A stretch of 64,000 nucleotides of DNA from Gallionella sp. (lineage in GTDB: Bacteria; Pseudomonadota; Gammaproteobacteria; Burkholderiales; Gallionellaceae), in assembly GCA_028707275.1 (NCBI GenBank), contig JAQTUP010000003.1, positions 1-64,000 of the forward strand, written 5' to 3'. Below are positions 1 to 8,020 of the stretch, piece by piece (the first letter of the stretch is position 1; every line of letters begins with the position of its first letter). The translations under genes and the position numbers were made by a program. The notes below the pieces were generated by a model. The model had not been told where the DNA came from. It saw nothing but the letters and a program-made list of their open reading frames with translations, and ran no database searches.

Positions 1-124
1 GCCCCTCGCTCCGCTCTCCCCACACTCGGTCGCCCTCATGCAGTTGCGCTTCACTTCGTTCGCTGTGGTCAGCTTACGGGAGGACTTGCACCTCCAAGAT
101 TGCGCCCATGCTGGGCGCACAATG
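1..124. other. Non-coding left edge with two hairpins
   Basis: No supported gene is seen. Two perfect short hairpins are visible: GGAGG(79-83)/CCTCC(91-95), and TGCGCCCA(101-108)/TGGGCGCA(112-119) with a 3-nt loop. The stretch could be the tail of a repeat or of a gene lying left of the window; the sequence does not decide this. Confidence 0.35.
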
Positions 125-154
125 AAACAGGGCGGATTGCTCCGCCCTGTTTTT
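125..154 (+). terminator. Rho-independent terminator (plus strand; possibly bidirectional)
   Basis: A 12-bp perfect stem (125-136 with 141-152) with a 4-nt loop is followed by a T run on the plus strand. It would end a transcript entering from the left of the window. On the minus strand the stem is followed by a weaker T-rich TTTC tail, so it could also serve the convergent gene ending at 174. Confidence 0.75.
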
Positions 155-173
155 ACATCAAATCCCCGGCTGT

Positions 174-854
174 TTAGTGCAGGGTTCTTGCGCCGCCACG
201 GCTAGGAGCCTGACCAGGTGACTGAACGCTGATAGAGAATGCGCTGCTGTTGAGTCCGGCAGCCTTCAGGCAGGCGATCTGTGTGGTGGTCATGCCGATG
301 CTGTAGCCGGTATCGGATGCGGAAATCTTATGATCCTTGTCCTTTTCTGCCTTGGAATCATCTTCATTCTTGGCCGTATCGAAGTCAGCACAGCGGCCGA
401 TTGTATCGAGCGCATGCTTGGAGTGGCCGCTCAAATAACCATCGTTGGCGACGGTGATTGATACTTCAGCTCCGCCCATGCGGTGGCAGATCGAAACCTT
501 GGGTCCGCTCGAACGATCGGCGTGATCCTTGCGGCTGTCCTCGGCGCGTTCGCGGTCGTTCTTGTTGTCCTTGGCGTCCTTGTCTTTAGAATGGTGAGTT
601 TCGTCGTCGCGCTCTTCGCTCTTGGTCGATGAGTCAACGCTGGAACCCGTGCAGGTGGTCTTGACGAGCTTCAGGCCGCAAGCCGAAATCAGCTCGCCTG
701 TGCATCTTTGCGTGCTCACGCTGCGATTGGAGTCCTTCGCATCCTTGGATTCCTTGGAATCCTTATTATCATCGCCAGCAAAGGCTGAAGCCGATACGAC
801 GCTGCCGAGGCTGAACAACAGGGCGAGAATAAGTTTTGCAGGTTGGGTTTTCAT
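174..854 (-). CDS. Secreted Lys/Asp/Ser-rich hypothetical protein
   Basis: 226 aa, function not recognised. Residues 1-26 form a Sec signal peptide ending AFA. The mature part is extremely rich in Asp, Lys, Ser and Glu, with low-complexity runs at about 27-45 and 75-117 and again near 165-180. Between them lies a compact segment (about 119-155) with the pattern ICHR..GHSKH.LD.IGRC, which resembles a short Cys/His motif found in assorted secreted bacterial proteins; this match is from memory. Four to six Cys in the mature part suggest disulfides. It is the next gene after pilX on the same strand, 105 bp downstream, where PilY1 is often encoded, but it has no PilY1 features. A role in the pilus or in metal binding would be speculation. 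Confidence 0.7.
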   Translation of the reverse strand: MKTQPAKLILALLFSLGSVVSASAFAGDDNKDSKESKDAKDSNRSVSTQRCTGELISACGLKLVKTTCTGSSVDSSTKSEERDDETHHSKDKDAKDNKNDRERAEDSRKDHADRSSGPKVSICHRMGGAEVSITVANDGYLSGHSKHALDTIGRCADFDTAKNEDDSKAEKDKDHKISASDTGYSIGMTTTQIACLKAAGLNSSAFSISVQSPGQAPSRGGARTLH

Positions 855-959
855 GATGTTTCCTTTTATATAATTAGACTGTCAGATACGGATTAGGGTA
901 CAAAAGCGGTGTGTATTTTCATGTCATGTCAGGCCCTCCCGATATTTGTGAGTCATTCG

Positions 960-1616
960 CTATTTAACTGTATCAATGATGCCGAAAAAGTATTGAGCCA
1001 GCACCCGTGTGTTTCTGGGCCCTGATACCTGGACCGTGACGCGATAAAACAACTTGCCCTTCTGAGAGATGGGAGCGCCGCTCGTGTCATACAGCGGTGA
1101 TGCCCGGCATTTGCTAAAAGTCGCCGGTTCCTGCAGGTTTGTCGTGTCGTCTGACGCTACCGCTGTCGCACCGGCGGTTCTGATCACCCTGCCGCACATC
1201 CGTTCGATCAGATACTTGTACGAATAACTCGCAGTGGCCAAGGTCTCACCAGGCAGCGTCTTGGGCTGACTGTCGCTCCAGTACATCGGCGCGATGGCCG
1301 GCAGTTTCGTCTCGGCATCGAGCCTTGCGACGTTCGGATACATGTACGAGTCGCCGGCCGCATTTTTCGGGCAGTTCGCAGCCACGTTCTGGCAGCTGAA
1401 CGCATTGTCGGCGGTATTGGCCATCACCTCTGTATAGGCGATCTCGGCACCGACATCGGCAATCTGGTTCGCCGCCTCGTTGAAAGTAACGTTGCCCGAA
1501 ATCACGTTACTGGTATCGACGGTGCGCATCAGCGCCAGACCTGCCAGCGAGATCGCCACCAGGGCGATCAGCGAGATGATCAACACCACCCCCTGCTGTT
1601 TGCTGAACTGTCTCAT
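960..1616 (-). CDS. pilX: Type IV pilus minor pilin PilX
   Basis: 218 aa. The N-terminus has a short basic leader ending in Gly (KQQG), then a hydrophobic helix of about 20 residues (residues 10-30), the class III signal processed by the prepilin peptidase PilD. The Glu normally found at mature position 5 is absent (Ile), as is usual for PilX/GspK-type tip pilins. PilX acts with PilV, PilW and FimT/FimU in the inner membrane to start assembly of the type IV pilus. Its ATG overlaps the pilW stop (ATGA), so the two are translationally coupled. Last gene of the minor pilin operon; no pilY1 follows. Assignment rests on the N-terminus plus operon position. Confidence 0.85.
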   Translation of the reverse strand: MRQFSKQQGVVLIISLIALVAISLAGLALMRTVDTSNVISGNVTFNEAANQIADVGAEIAYTEVMANTADNAFSCQNVAANCPKNAAGDSYMYPNVARLDAETKLPAIAPMYWSDSQPKTLPGETLATASYSYKYLIERMCGRVIRTAGATAVASDDTTNLQEPATFSKCRASPLYDTSGAPISQKGKLFYRVTVQVSGPRNTRVLAQYFFGIIDTVK

Positions 1617-2833
1617 TGAAAATTACCCCATATCACGTTGCGGATCGGTATCACGGTCTGATACACCTTGTAGCGGTAGCAGGTCCAGTCGGCGCCCACG
1701 ATGGTGGCAAGATCAATGGCGACCGGATTGTCGAACCAGATCGGGGCTACCGTCGTCGTCTTGCAGTCGGTCTTTTGCCCGCTACGGGAGACGATCGCGA
1801 CCCGGATGGCCTTGATGCGCTTGATGCCATCAGCCGTTGTCACCGTTACCCGATTGGTGCCGCCGGTGTCATTGCCTGTGGCGTCGACCCAGTATTTTAC
1901 TTTCTGGCAGACCAACGGATTGCCGGCAACTTTGCATGTCGCATCGTTAGGGTCATTGATCCCGTATTGTGCCGAGACGTTGACAATGTTACCGGCCACC
2001 ACGCTGTTGGTATTCCAGTTGTCCGTGGTGCGTTGCAGATCGTACGAGTTATTTGCGGCATTGATGCTGATCCGGTACTTGGTCGATGCAAACGTGGGTG
2101 TGGCAGTCGGGTCAGTTGACCCGAAGGTCGTCGCCGCCACCGCGCTGGCAGGACCAAGATTGATGACGACGGCGCTCACAGGGTCGTAGCTGGGGAACGC
2201 GGCCGGGGTGAGCGTCGTGTCTGCGCCCCCATTGCCGGCTGCCGCAATCGTCACCGTGGCCGGGGCAGCAGAGGTACCGATACTGTTGGAGGAACTGCTG
2301 GCTTTAACCAGGGTACAGTCCTTGCCCGGTTGCGACACCAGAAGGAAGTCGTTCGCGCGTATGGCCTGGCTCGTGTCCAGATTCATCACGCCGACAGCTG
2401 AAAGTGCGGTTTGCAATTTCGCCGTGAGCCCGCCTGTGACAATCCCGCCCGTATCCGAATTGAGCCGGTTGATGGTGATGATGTTGCTGCCCACCGTGGC
2501 GTCGTCGGAGATGACCAGTGGCGCGGCGCTGAATACGCTGTTGGGATTGTAGGCGTTCACCTTCGCGCAGGGCAGCGTGCCGGGGGTCGAGGAGGTGTCG
2601 ATCAGACCGAAGCCTGCCATGCGGATGTCCTGTTCCAGAGAATACAGCGCGAGCAGGCCGTTTTGCTGCATGTCGACGCCCGTGCCTGTGGTGCGGCGCT
2701 GTGCCTCGAAACTGGATAGGGTCGCAAAAATTGCCAGCGATGCGATCATACCCAACACCAGGCCGATCAGTAATTCGATCAGGGTAAAGCCCGGCTGAGA
2801 ACGCATAGTGATGGTTTTCATGGTCTGTCTCAT
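1613..2833 (-). CDS. pilW: Type IV pilus minor pilin PilW
   Basis: 406 aa. The start at 2833 gives MRQTMKTITMRSQPG followed by FTLIELLI, a textbook prepilin cleavage site with Glu at mature position 5. The longer open frame up to 3136 runs antisense-like through pilV and is rejected because it would bury the prepilin signal. ATG 2833 overlaps the pilV stop (TAATG), which indicates coupling; an internal Met at 2821 is an alternative. The remainder is a large Thr/Ala/Asn-rich periplasmic domain typical of PilW. Several Cys pairs are present in the C-terminal half. PilW is a component of the minor-pilin initiation complex. Confidence 0.88.
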   Translation of the reverse strand: MRQTMKTITMRSQPGFTLIELLIGLVLGMIASLAIFATLSSFEAQRRTTGTGVDMQQNGLLALYSLEQDIRMAGFGLIDTSSTPGTLPCAKVNAYNPNSVFSAAPLVISDDATVGSNIITINRLNSDTGGIVTGGLTAKLQTALSAVGVMNLDTSQAIRANDFLLVSQPGKDCTLVKASSSSNSIGTSAAPATVTIAAAGNGGADTTLTPAAFPSYDPVSAVVINLGPASAVAATTFGSTDPTATPTFASTKYRISINAANNSYDLQRTTDNWNTNSVVAGNIVNVSAQYGINDPNDATCKVAGNPLVCQKVKYWVDATGNDTGGTNRVTVTTADGIKRIKAIRVAIVSRSGQKTDCKTTTVAPIWFDNPVAIDLATIVGADWTCYRYKVYQTVIPIRNVIWGNFQ

Positions 2834-3333
2834 TACAGGTTGTATTGCATTTGCGTGACGGTCGCGTAATTGTGTACGACCGATCCGTTTTGTGGCGATA
2901 CCCAGGTCAGGGTGACCGTGACCTGATTGACGCCACTGGGAAGCTGTGTGATGACGATGCTGGGCTGATTCGCCGTATCGGTCACGCCGGGCAAAAAAGG
3001 CAGATGCACATTCGAACCCTGTATTTGCGTGGCCCAGGCCCGTGTGTTTGCATTGCCATTGGTGCTGGAGCAGGCGACGCAGGCATAGGTCGTATCGACA
3101 TCGTATCCGCTCGCCGTGATGATAGGGTCCGTCCACATTTGTGCGATGATCTGGTTAGCTAAAAAGGCGGCATCGGAACGAAAGCGCGCGTCCAGCGTGT
3201 TGTTGATGGCGGTTGCCTGTAAGCCGATCACGCCCAGGATGCCCATGGAAAAAATCAGGAAGGCCACCAGAGCTTCGAGCAATACGGAGCCTTGCTGTGA
3301 GTTTTTTGATGCCATGTTGTGTGCGGTGCTCAT
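2833..3333 (-). CDS. pilV: Type IV pilus minor pilin PilV
   Basis: 166 aa. The leader ends QQG and is followed by SVLLEALVAFLIFSMGILG, the characteristic PilV signature, with Glu at mature position 5. The C-terminal part contains a CVAC motif, probably a disulfide. Located 10 bp downstream of fimT and coupled to pilW by a TAATG overlap. The order fimT-pilV-pilW-pilX matches the conserved minor-pilin operon in Proteobacteria. Confidence 0.9.
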   Translation of the reverse strand: MSTAHNMASKNSQQGSVLLEALVAFLIFSMGILGVIGLQATAINNTLDARFRSDAAFLANQIIAQMWTDPIITASGYDVDTTYACVACSSTNGNANTRAWATQIQGSNVHLPFLPGVTDTANQPSIVITQLPSGVNQVTVTLTWVSPQNGSVVHNYATVTQMQYNL

Positions 3334-3343
3334 TTCATCCTCC

Positions 3344-3949
3344 TCAGCTACAACCGCGCGGGTTAGCGGCCGGCAGACTCGGGTCGCACAATTTAGCCAT
3401 GCCGGAGTCCGATATCGTGATCACCATGCGGCGCGCGTTGGTTGCCACAGCGTTGGTGACATCTATCCGGGTGATATTGGTCGATTTGGAATCCGCGCGA
3501 CCAAAAGCATCAAAAACAACGGATGGACTCCCACTCATTCCCGTACCCGAAGCAATGGCTGTCGTATAGGCAACTGTTCCGGGCGCTGCCGTACTCACGC
3601 CCACGCGTGCATTTGCGCCACCTTCTTTGGCCTGACCGTTTTGCACGTCACAGGGAAACAAATCCGCCCCCGCGTTGCAATCTGTCCGATCCAGCCGCTG
3701 CGTCGTCACCTTCCAGCTGGCCATCCCTGTCGTGCCTGTCAGCTGAAATCTGGCCTTGGCGTTTTGCCTGACGGCTTCCGCGCGAGCCAGTTGCAGCCCG
3801 GTCAGGATTGATTCGGCGGTCGACTTAATCTGGGTGTCCTGCATCCAGGTGGTCAGATTGGGGATGCCGATAGACACGATAATCGCCACGATGGCAATCG
3901 ACACCAGCACTTCGACCAGTGACATGCCGCGCTGTAGGCGCGCTAGCAT
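3344..3949 (-). CDS. fimT: Type IV pilus minor pilin FimT/FimU (GspH family)
   Basis: 201 aa. The leader MLARLQRG precedes MSLVEVLVSIAIVAIIVSIGIPNL..W; Glu5 is present. The pattern IPNLTTWMQDTQIKSTAESILTGLQLARAEAVRQN is typical of GspH/FimT pseudopilins. Two Cys near the C-terminus probably form the disulfide common in this family. Its start overlaps the pilE stop by 7 bp, so it is cotranscribed. FimT versus FimU cannot be separated by sequence reading alone. Confidence 0.88.
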   Translation of the reverse strand: MLARLQRGMSLVEVLVSIAIVAIIVSIGIPNLTTWMQDTQIKSTAESILTGLQLARAEAVRQNAKARFQLTGTTGMASWKVTTQRLDRTDCNAGADLFPCDVQNGQAKEGGANARVGVSTAAPGTVAYTTAIASGTGMSGSPSVVFDAFGRADSKSTNITRIDVTNAVATNARRMVITISDSGMAKLCDPSLPAANPRGCS

Positions 3950-4392
3950 GATTCACCCTTCTTGCTGATCCAGCAGATGGCGGAACTTGTCACGCCTGCA
4001 AATTTGGTCGTTTTCTTGTCAGGAACCTGGTTAATGCTGTATGTATAGTCTCCTGCAGCGCCCAGACCTTGCTTGTTGTCGGCGCGACTGGTGGCGGTGA
4101 TGGTAAAGGTGCTGGCAGTCACTGCGCAGGCGTAGTTAAAATAAGTGGTGGACAAAGGACAGGCGCCGGGTGTTGTGGCGTTGACCGCAGCATCTCCACC
4201 TACATAGGTTCTGTGATCCTGATAATACTGTTCCATCCTGACGCGTGCGGAGGTGAGTGTGGATTGAGCCTCGACGACCTTGCCGCGCACCAGGTAGGCG
4301 CTGTACATGGGCATCGCGACCGACGCCAGAATGGCAACGATACCGACTACGATTAAAAGCTCGATCAGGGAAAATCCTTGTTGCGTTTTCAT
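3943..4392 (-). CDS. pilE: PilE-type pilin
   Basis: 149 aa, normal pilin size. The leader MKTQQG is followed by FSLIELLIVVGIVAILASVAMPMY, an ideal type IVa N-terminal helix with Glu5. The segment ARVRMEQYYQDHRTYV is the conserved PilE signature. There are four Cys; the C-terminal pair (CWISKKGESC) forms the usual D-loop. In the beta/gammaproteobacterial operon PilE generally follows pilY1 at the end; here it comes first. A strong GAGGAG RBS lies immediately upstream. It may be a minor pilin rather than the major subunit. Confidence 0.9.
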   Translation of the reverse strand: MKTQQGFSLIELLIVVGIVAILASVAMPMYSAYLVRGKVVEAQSTLTSARVRMEQYYQDHRTYVGGDAAVNATTPGACPLSTTYFNYACAVTASTFTITATSRADNKQGLGAAGDYTYSINQVPDKKTTKFAGVTSSAICWISKKGESC

Positions 4393-4529
4393 GTTAACTC
4401 CTCGTTGTTGATGATATTAGTGACTACAGGTGCTTGTTTCTACTCAAAACCGACTGGTGGAGAGGCCATCCTGACAGGCGGCCGGTTAATCCGGAAGAGC
4501 GGTCATGTATAGTGTTCATGATATTGATT

Positions 4530-5438
4530 TCAGGGTTGTTCATTAACGGCAGGCTCGGTGTCGAGCAAAAAGTCCTTGAAGGCCAGTGCTGCGCTCGATA
4601 AACGTTTATTGCTGCGATGCACCACAAACCAGTGGCGCAGCAGTGGAAATTTTTCCACATCGAGGACGACCAGCCGGTTCGTTTCCAGCTCCAGCTCAAT
4701 ACTGTGCAGCGACAGTATTCCCAGTCCCATATCGGCGCGCACCGCCTGCTTGATCGCCTCGTTGGTTTCCATTTCCATGCTGATGCGCGGTTGTACGCCA
4801 TGCTGCGCAAATACGCGTTCCATGGCGCTGCGCGTGCCGGAACCCTTTTCCCGGGATAAAAAAGTCTCCGCAGTGAGTTGACTGAATTTTATCTGGCGAA
4901 GTTTTGCCAGCGGATGGTCAGGGGAGGCTATCACCACCAGCGGATTGTCCAGGAAGGATTCGGCGCTCAGATCCAGACCTTCAGGCGGCTGCCCCATGAT
5001 GGCAAGATCGGTGCTGTTGTCGGAGAGCTGTTTGAGCACCGCATCGCGGTTGGCCACTTGCAAGATGACGTTGATGTTGGGGTGGCGCTGACAGAAGGTG
5101 GCCAGCAGTTGCGGGGTAAAGTAATTGGCGGTATTGACCACCGACAGAGTCAGCTTTCCGTGCCCCAGCCCTTTCATCTGGTCGAATACGGCTTCCATTT
5201 CGGCAAGTTGTTGCGCGATGCTGCGTGCGTAGTGAAACAGCTCGGCTCCGGCTTCGGTGAGGAAAATCTTCTTGCCCATTTGTTCGAATAAGGGCAGTCC
5301 GATATGCCCTTCTATCTGCCTGATTTGCATGGACACTGCCGGTTGCGAGAGGTATAGTTCACGTGCAGCGCGCGAGTAGTTTAAATGGCTGGCCACTTTC
5401 TCGAATACCTGTAATTGGCGCAGGGTGAAGTGGAGCAT
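4530..5438 (-). CDS. cbbR: LysR-family regulator CbbR
   Basis: 302 aa, usual LTTR length. N-terminal winged HTH at about residues 3-62 (TLRQLQVFEKVASHLNYSRA, then AARELYLSQPAVSMQIRQIE). The C-terminal effector domain starts near residue 90. It is divergent from cbbM, the classic position of CbbR, which activates cbb operons in response to metabolites such as RuBP or NADPH (family knowledge). The 176-bp gap to cbbM holds LysR-like dyads and mirrored promoter hexamers. Identification is by sequence type plus location. Confidence 0.9.
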   Translation of the reverse strand: MLHFTLRQLQVFEKVASHLNYSRAARELYLSQPAVSMQIRQIEGHIGLPLFEQMGKKIFLTEAGAELFHYARSIAQQLAEMEAVFDQMKGLGHGKLTLSVVNTANYFTPQLLATFCQRHPNINVILQVANRDAVLKQLSDNSTDLAIMGQPPEGLDLSAESFLDNPLVVIASPDHPLAKLRQIKFSQLTAETFLSREKGSGTRSAMERVFAQHGVQPRISMEMETNEAIKQAVRADMGLGILSLHSIELELETNRLVVLDVEKFPLLRHWFVVHRSNKRLSSAALAFKDFLLDTEPAVNEQP

Positions 5439-5481
5439 CGGTCGGGTGTGACTACGGTTGAGAATTTTGCGATTATAACGA

Positions 5482-5550
5482 ACTATAGGTAAAACTTATG
5501 GTTCCGATAAAAATAATTGATTATCGCTTATGCTGCAATCCGCCTATAGT
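5482..5550. promoter_or_regulatory. Divergent cbbR/cbbM promoter-operator with nested dyad symmetry
   Basis: Two inverted pairs share a centre at about 5516: ACTATAGG (5482-5489) with CCTATAGT (5543-5550), and CGATAA (5505-5510) with TTATCG (5521-5526). Read outward they give the same promoter in both directions: TTATCG, 18 bp, TATAGT toward cbbM; TTATCG, 17 bp, TATAGT toward cbbR. A T-N11-A LysR-type box, TTATGGTTCCGATAA, lies at 5496-5510 and overlaps the cbbR -35, compatible with CbbR autorepression and activation of cbbM. Promoter assignment is inference from hexamers and spacing. Confidence 0.65.
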
Positions 5551-5614
5551 CACACCATGTTGTTCGTTGTTGGTAGTTAGTGAATTTATCGTTAACACAC
5601 AGGAGAGGTAAAAC

Positions 5615-6994
5615 ATGGATCAATCTAATCGTTATGCAAATCTGGATCTGAATGAAGATGACCTGCTCAAGGGCGGCAATCACATTCTGGTAGCTTACAC
5701 AATGACCCCGGCAAAGGGTTACGGATATCTGGAAGTAGCAGCACACGTCGCTGCTGAATCTTCAACCGGCACCAACGTTGAAGTGTGCACCACCGATGAT
5801 TTCACCAAGGGCGTAGACGCGCTGGTGTATTTCATCGACGAAGCAAAGGGCATCATGAAGGTCGCGTACCCGAACGATTTGTTCGATCGCAACGTGACCG
5901 ACGGTCGTGCGATGATCGTCTCCTTCCTGACTCTGGCTATCGGTAACAACCAGGGTATGGGCGACGTGGCGGATCTGCAAATGCAGGATTTCTACGTTCC
6001 ACCACGCATGTTGCAGCTGTTCGACGGTCCTGCCAAGGATATCTCGGATCTGTGGCGTATCCTGGGCCGCCCGGTTGTTGACGGCGGTTACATTTCCGGC
6101 ACCATCATCAAGCCTAAGCTGGGGCTGCGTCCTGAGCCATTCGCCAAGGCAGCTTACCAGTTCTGGCTGGGCGGCGACTTCATCAAGAACGATGAACCAC
6201 AGGGCAATCAGGTATTCTGCCCGATCAAGAAAGTGCTGCCACTGGTCTATGATTCGTTGAAGCGCGCGCAGGACGAAACCGGTCAGGCTAAGTTGTTCTC
6301 CATGAACATCACCGCCGACGATCACTATGAAATGTGTGCTCGTGCCGATTACGCGCTGGAAACATTCGGCCCGGATGCGGACAAGCTGGCATTCCTGGTG
6401 GACGGTTATGTGGGCGGTCCTGGCATGATCACGACTGCACGTCGTCAGTATCCTGGCCAATACCTGCACTACCATCGCGCAGGTCACGGTGCTGTGACAT
6501 CCCCTTCATCCCGTCGCGGCTACACAGCGTTTGTTCTGGCCAAGATGTCCCGTCTGCAAGGTGCTTCAGGCATCCACGTAGGCACAATGGGTTTTGGCAA
6601 GATGGAAGGTGGAAAGGACGACCGTATCATCGCCTACATGATCGAGCGCGACAGCTGCACCGGCCCTTACTACCATCAGGAATGGTACGGCATGAAGCCT
6701 ACGACTCCGATTATCTCCGGCGGTATGAATGCTCTGCGTCTGCCAGGTTTCTTCGAAAATCTGGGTCACGGCAACGTCATCAACACAGCGGGCGGCGGCG
6801 CTTACGGCCACATCGATTCTCCTGCTGCCGGTGCTATCTCGTTGCGTCAGGCATACGAATGCTGGAAATCAGGTTCAGATCCGATTGAATACGCGAAGGA
6901 GCATAAGGAATTCGCGCGTGCATTCGAGTCTTTCCCGAAAGATGCAGACAAGATTTTCCCGGGCTGGCGCGACAAGTTGGGCTCACACAAGTAA
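5615..6994 (+). CDS. cbbM: Form II RuBisCO large subunit
   Basis: 459 aa; carboxylates ribulose-1,5-bisphosphate in the Calvin cycle. It is form II: length, lack of a small-subunit gene, and close agreement with the Rhodospirillum rubrum numbering. Active-site Lys166 lies in TIIKPKLGL, carbamylated Lys191 in [10 protein letters not shown], followed by Asp193 and Glu194; the loop-6 Lys is in [21 protein letters not shown] and [12 protein letters not shown] are also intact. A good GGAGAGG RBS precedes ATG. Form II enzymes have low CO2/O2 specificity, which suits a microaerophile. It is followed by a strong terminator, so cbbM may be expressed well above cbbQO. Confidence 0.98.
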   Translation: MDQSNRYANLDLNEDDLLKGGNHILVAYTMTPAKGYGYLEVAAHVAAESSTGTNVEVCTTDDFTKGVDALVYFIDEAKGIMKVAYPNDLFDRNVTDGRAMIVSFLTLAIGNNQGMGDVADLQMQDFYVPPRMLQLFDGPAKDISDLWRILGRPVVDGGYISGTIIKPKLGLRPEPFAKAAYQFWLGGDFIKNDEPQGNQVFCPIKKVLPLVYDSLKRAQDETGQAKLFSMNITADDHYEMCARADYALETFGPDADKLAFLVDGYVGGPGMITTARRQYPGQYLHYHRAGHGAVTSPSSRRGYTAFVLAKMSRLQGASGIHVGTMGFGKMEGGKDDRIIAYMIERDSCTGPYYHQEWYGMKPTTPIISGGMNALRLPGFFENLGHGNVINTAGGGAYGHIDSPAAGAISLRQAYECWKSGSDPIEYAKEHKEFARAFESFPKDADKIFPGWRDKLGSHK

Positions 6995-7021
6995 GTCTTT
7001 CTGACTTGTGTTGTGAAAATG

Positions 7022-7049
7022 CGCCCCCACTTGCTGGGGGCGTTTTTTT
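7022..7049 (+). terminator. Rho-independent terminator after cbbM
   Basis: Perfect 8-bp GC-rich stem CGCCCCCA/TGGGGGCG (7022-7029, 7035-7042), 5-nt loop, seven T. Between cbbM and cbbQ, so it likely attenuates readthrough. Confidence 0.9.
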
Positions 7050-7072
7050 CCAAAAATGAAACACCATTTTAT

Positions 7073-7124
7073 GGAGTGCGCAGACTCGTCTGCGCTTTAA
7101 AGCGGCGACGTGTCGCCGCACTCC
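7073..7124. repeat. 52-bp palindromic dispersed repeat (full unit)
   Basis: Flanked by perfect 8-bp inverted ends GGAGTGCG/CGCACTCC. Internally it holds two hairpins, GCGCAGAC-GTCTGCGC and GCGGCGAC-GTCGCCGC. A half unit with the same GGAGTGC head occurs at 7981-8003. It lies in the cbbM-cbbQ spacer after the terminator; a REP/BIME-like element is the most likely reading. Confidence 0.7.
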
Positions 7125-7172
7125 GAAAACACCACGTCCATTGCCGGGCGAGAGATTGATGGAGAGCAAATC

Positions 7173-7976
7173 ATGACAAACATAGACCAATACAAGGTTC
7201 ATACCGAACCGTTCTACCAGGCGCAGGGCGACGAAGTCGTGCTGTATGAGGCGGCCTATGCTGCGCGCCTGCCGGTGATGGTAAAAGGGCCTACCGGTTG
7301 CGGCAAATCACGCTTTGTCGAATATATGGCGTGGAAGCTGAACAAGCCGCTGATCACCGTGGCCTGTAACGAAGACATGACCGCCAGTGATCTGGTCGGG
7401 CGTTATTTGCTCGATGCAAATGGCACCCGCTGGCTGGACGGCCCGCTGACCACCGCTGCACGCATCGGCGCGATCTGTTATCTGGATGAAATCGTCGAGG
7501 CGCGCCAGGACACGACCGTCGTGATTCATCCGCTGACCGATCACAGGCGCACGCTGCCGCTGGACAAAAAGGGCGAACTGATTCAGGCTCACCCGGATTT
7601 TCAGCTGGTGATTTCCTACAATCCGGGCTATCAAAGCCTGCTGAAGGATCTGAAACAGTCGACCAAGCAGCGTTTCACCGCCTTCGATTTCGATTATCCG
7701 ACAGCGTCAGTCGAGACTGAAATTCTGGCCAGGGAAACCGGCATGGATAAGGAACTGACGGCCAAGCTGGTTAAAATCGGCCAAGCCGCACGCAACCTGA
7801 AGGGGCACGGGCTAGATGAAGGGATCTCGACGCGCCTGCTGGTGTATGCGGCTACCCTGATCAAGGGTGGGGTCGATCCGCGCGCCGCTTGCCGCATGGC
7901 GCTGGTCAGACCGATCACAGACGACGCCGATATCCGCGATACGCTGGATCACGCGATCGATGCGGTGTTTGCTTAG
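7173..7976 (+). CDS. cbbQ: RuBisCO activase AAA+ subunit CbbQ
   Basis: 267 aa, MoxR-class AAA+ ATPase. Start ATG 7173 has a GGAGAG RBS; the frame stays open to 7110 but that part runs through the palindromic repeat. Walker A GPTGCGKS at residues 39-46, Walker B with CYLDEIVEA near 108-114, sensor-type SYNPGYQ near 150. CbbQ forms hexamers that bind the vWA protein CbbO and remodel inhibited RuBisCO in an ATP-dependent way (known for Acidithiobacillus CbbQO). Placed directly after cbbM and before cbbO. Confidence 0.95.
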   Translation: MTNIDQYKVHTEPFYQAQGDEVVLYEAAYAARLPVMVKGPTGCGKSRFVEYMAWKLNKPLITVACNEDMTASDLVGRYLLDANGTRWLDGPLTTAARIGAICYLDEIVEARQDTTVVIHPLTDHRRTLPLDKKGELIQAHPDFQLVISYNPGYQSLLKDLKQSTKQRFTAFDFDYPTASVETEILARETGMDKELTAKLVKIGQAARNLKGHGLDEGISTRLLVYAATLIKGGVDPRAACRMALVRPITDDADIRDTLDHAIDAVFA

Positions 7977-7980
7977 TTTT

Positions 7981-8003
7981 GGAGTGCAGCGACACGTCGC
8001 TGC
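7981..8003. repeat. Half unit of the GGAGTGC palindromic repeat
   Basis: GGAGTGCAGCGAC, 2 nt, GTCGCTGC; perfect 8-bp hairpin arms at 7986-7993 and 7996-8003. It fills the cbbQ-cbbO spacer, just upstream of the cbbO start, and could affect cbbO translation or mRNA stability. Confidence 0.6.
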
Positions 8004-8020
8004 CTCAGAATAGGAAAATC

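Noticed and set aside
2834-3136. Upstream extension of PilW by about 100 residues
   Set aside because: It reads through pilV in another frame and would bury the prepilin signal; ATG 2833 overlaps the pilV stop and gives the correct leader.
7889-8020. Longer N-terminus for CbbO overlapping cbbQ
   Set aside because: The extra residues lack protein character and overlap cbbQ; ATG 8021 is preceded by AGGAAA and fits.
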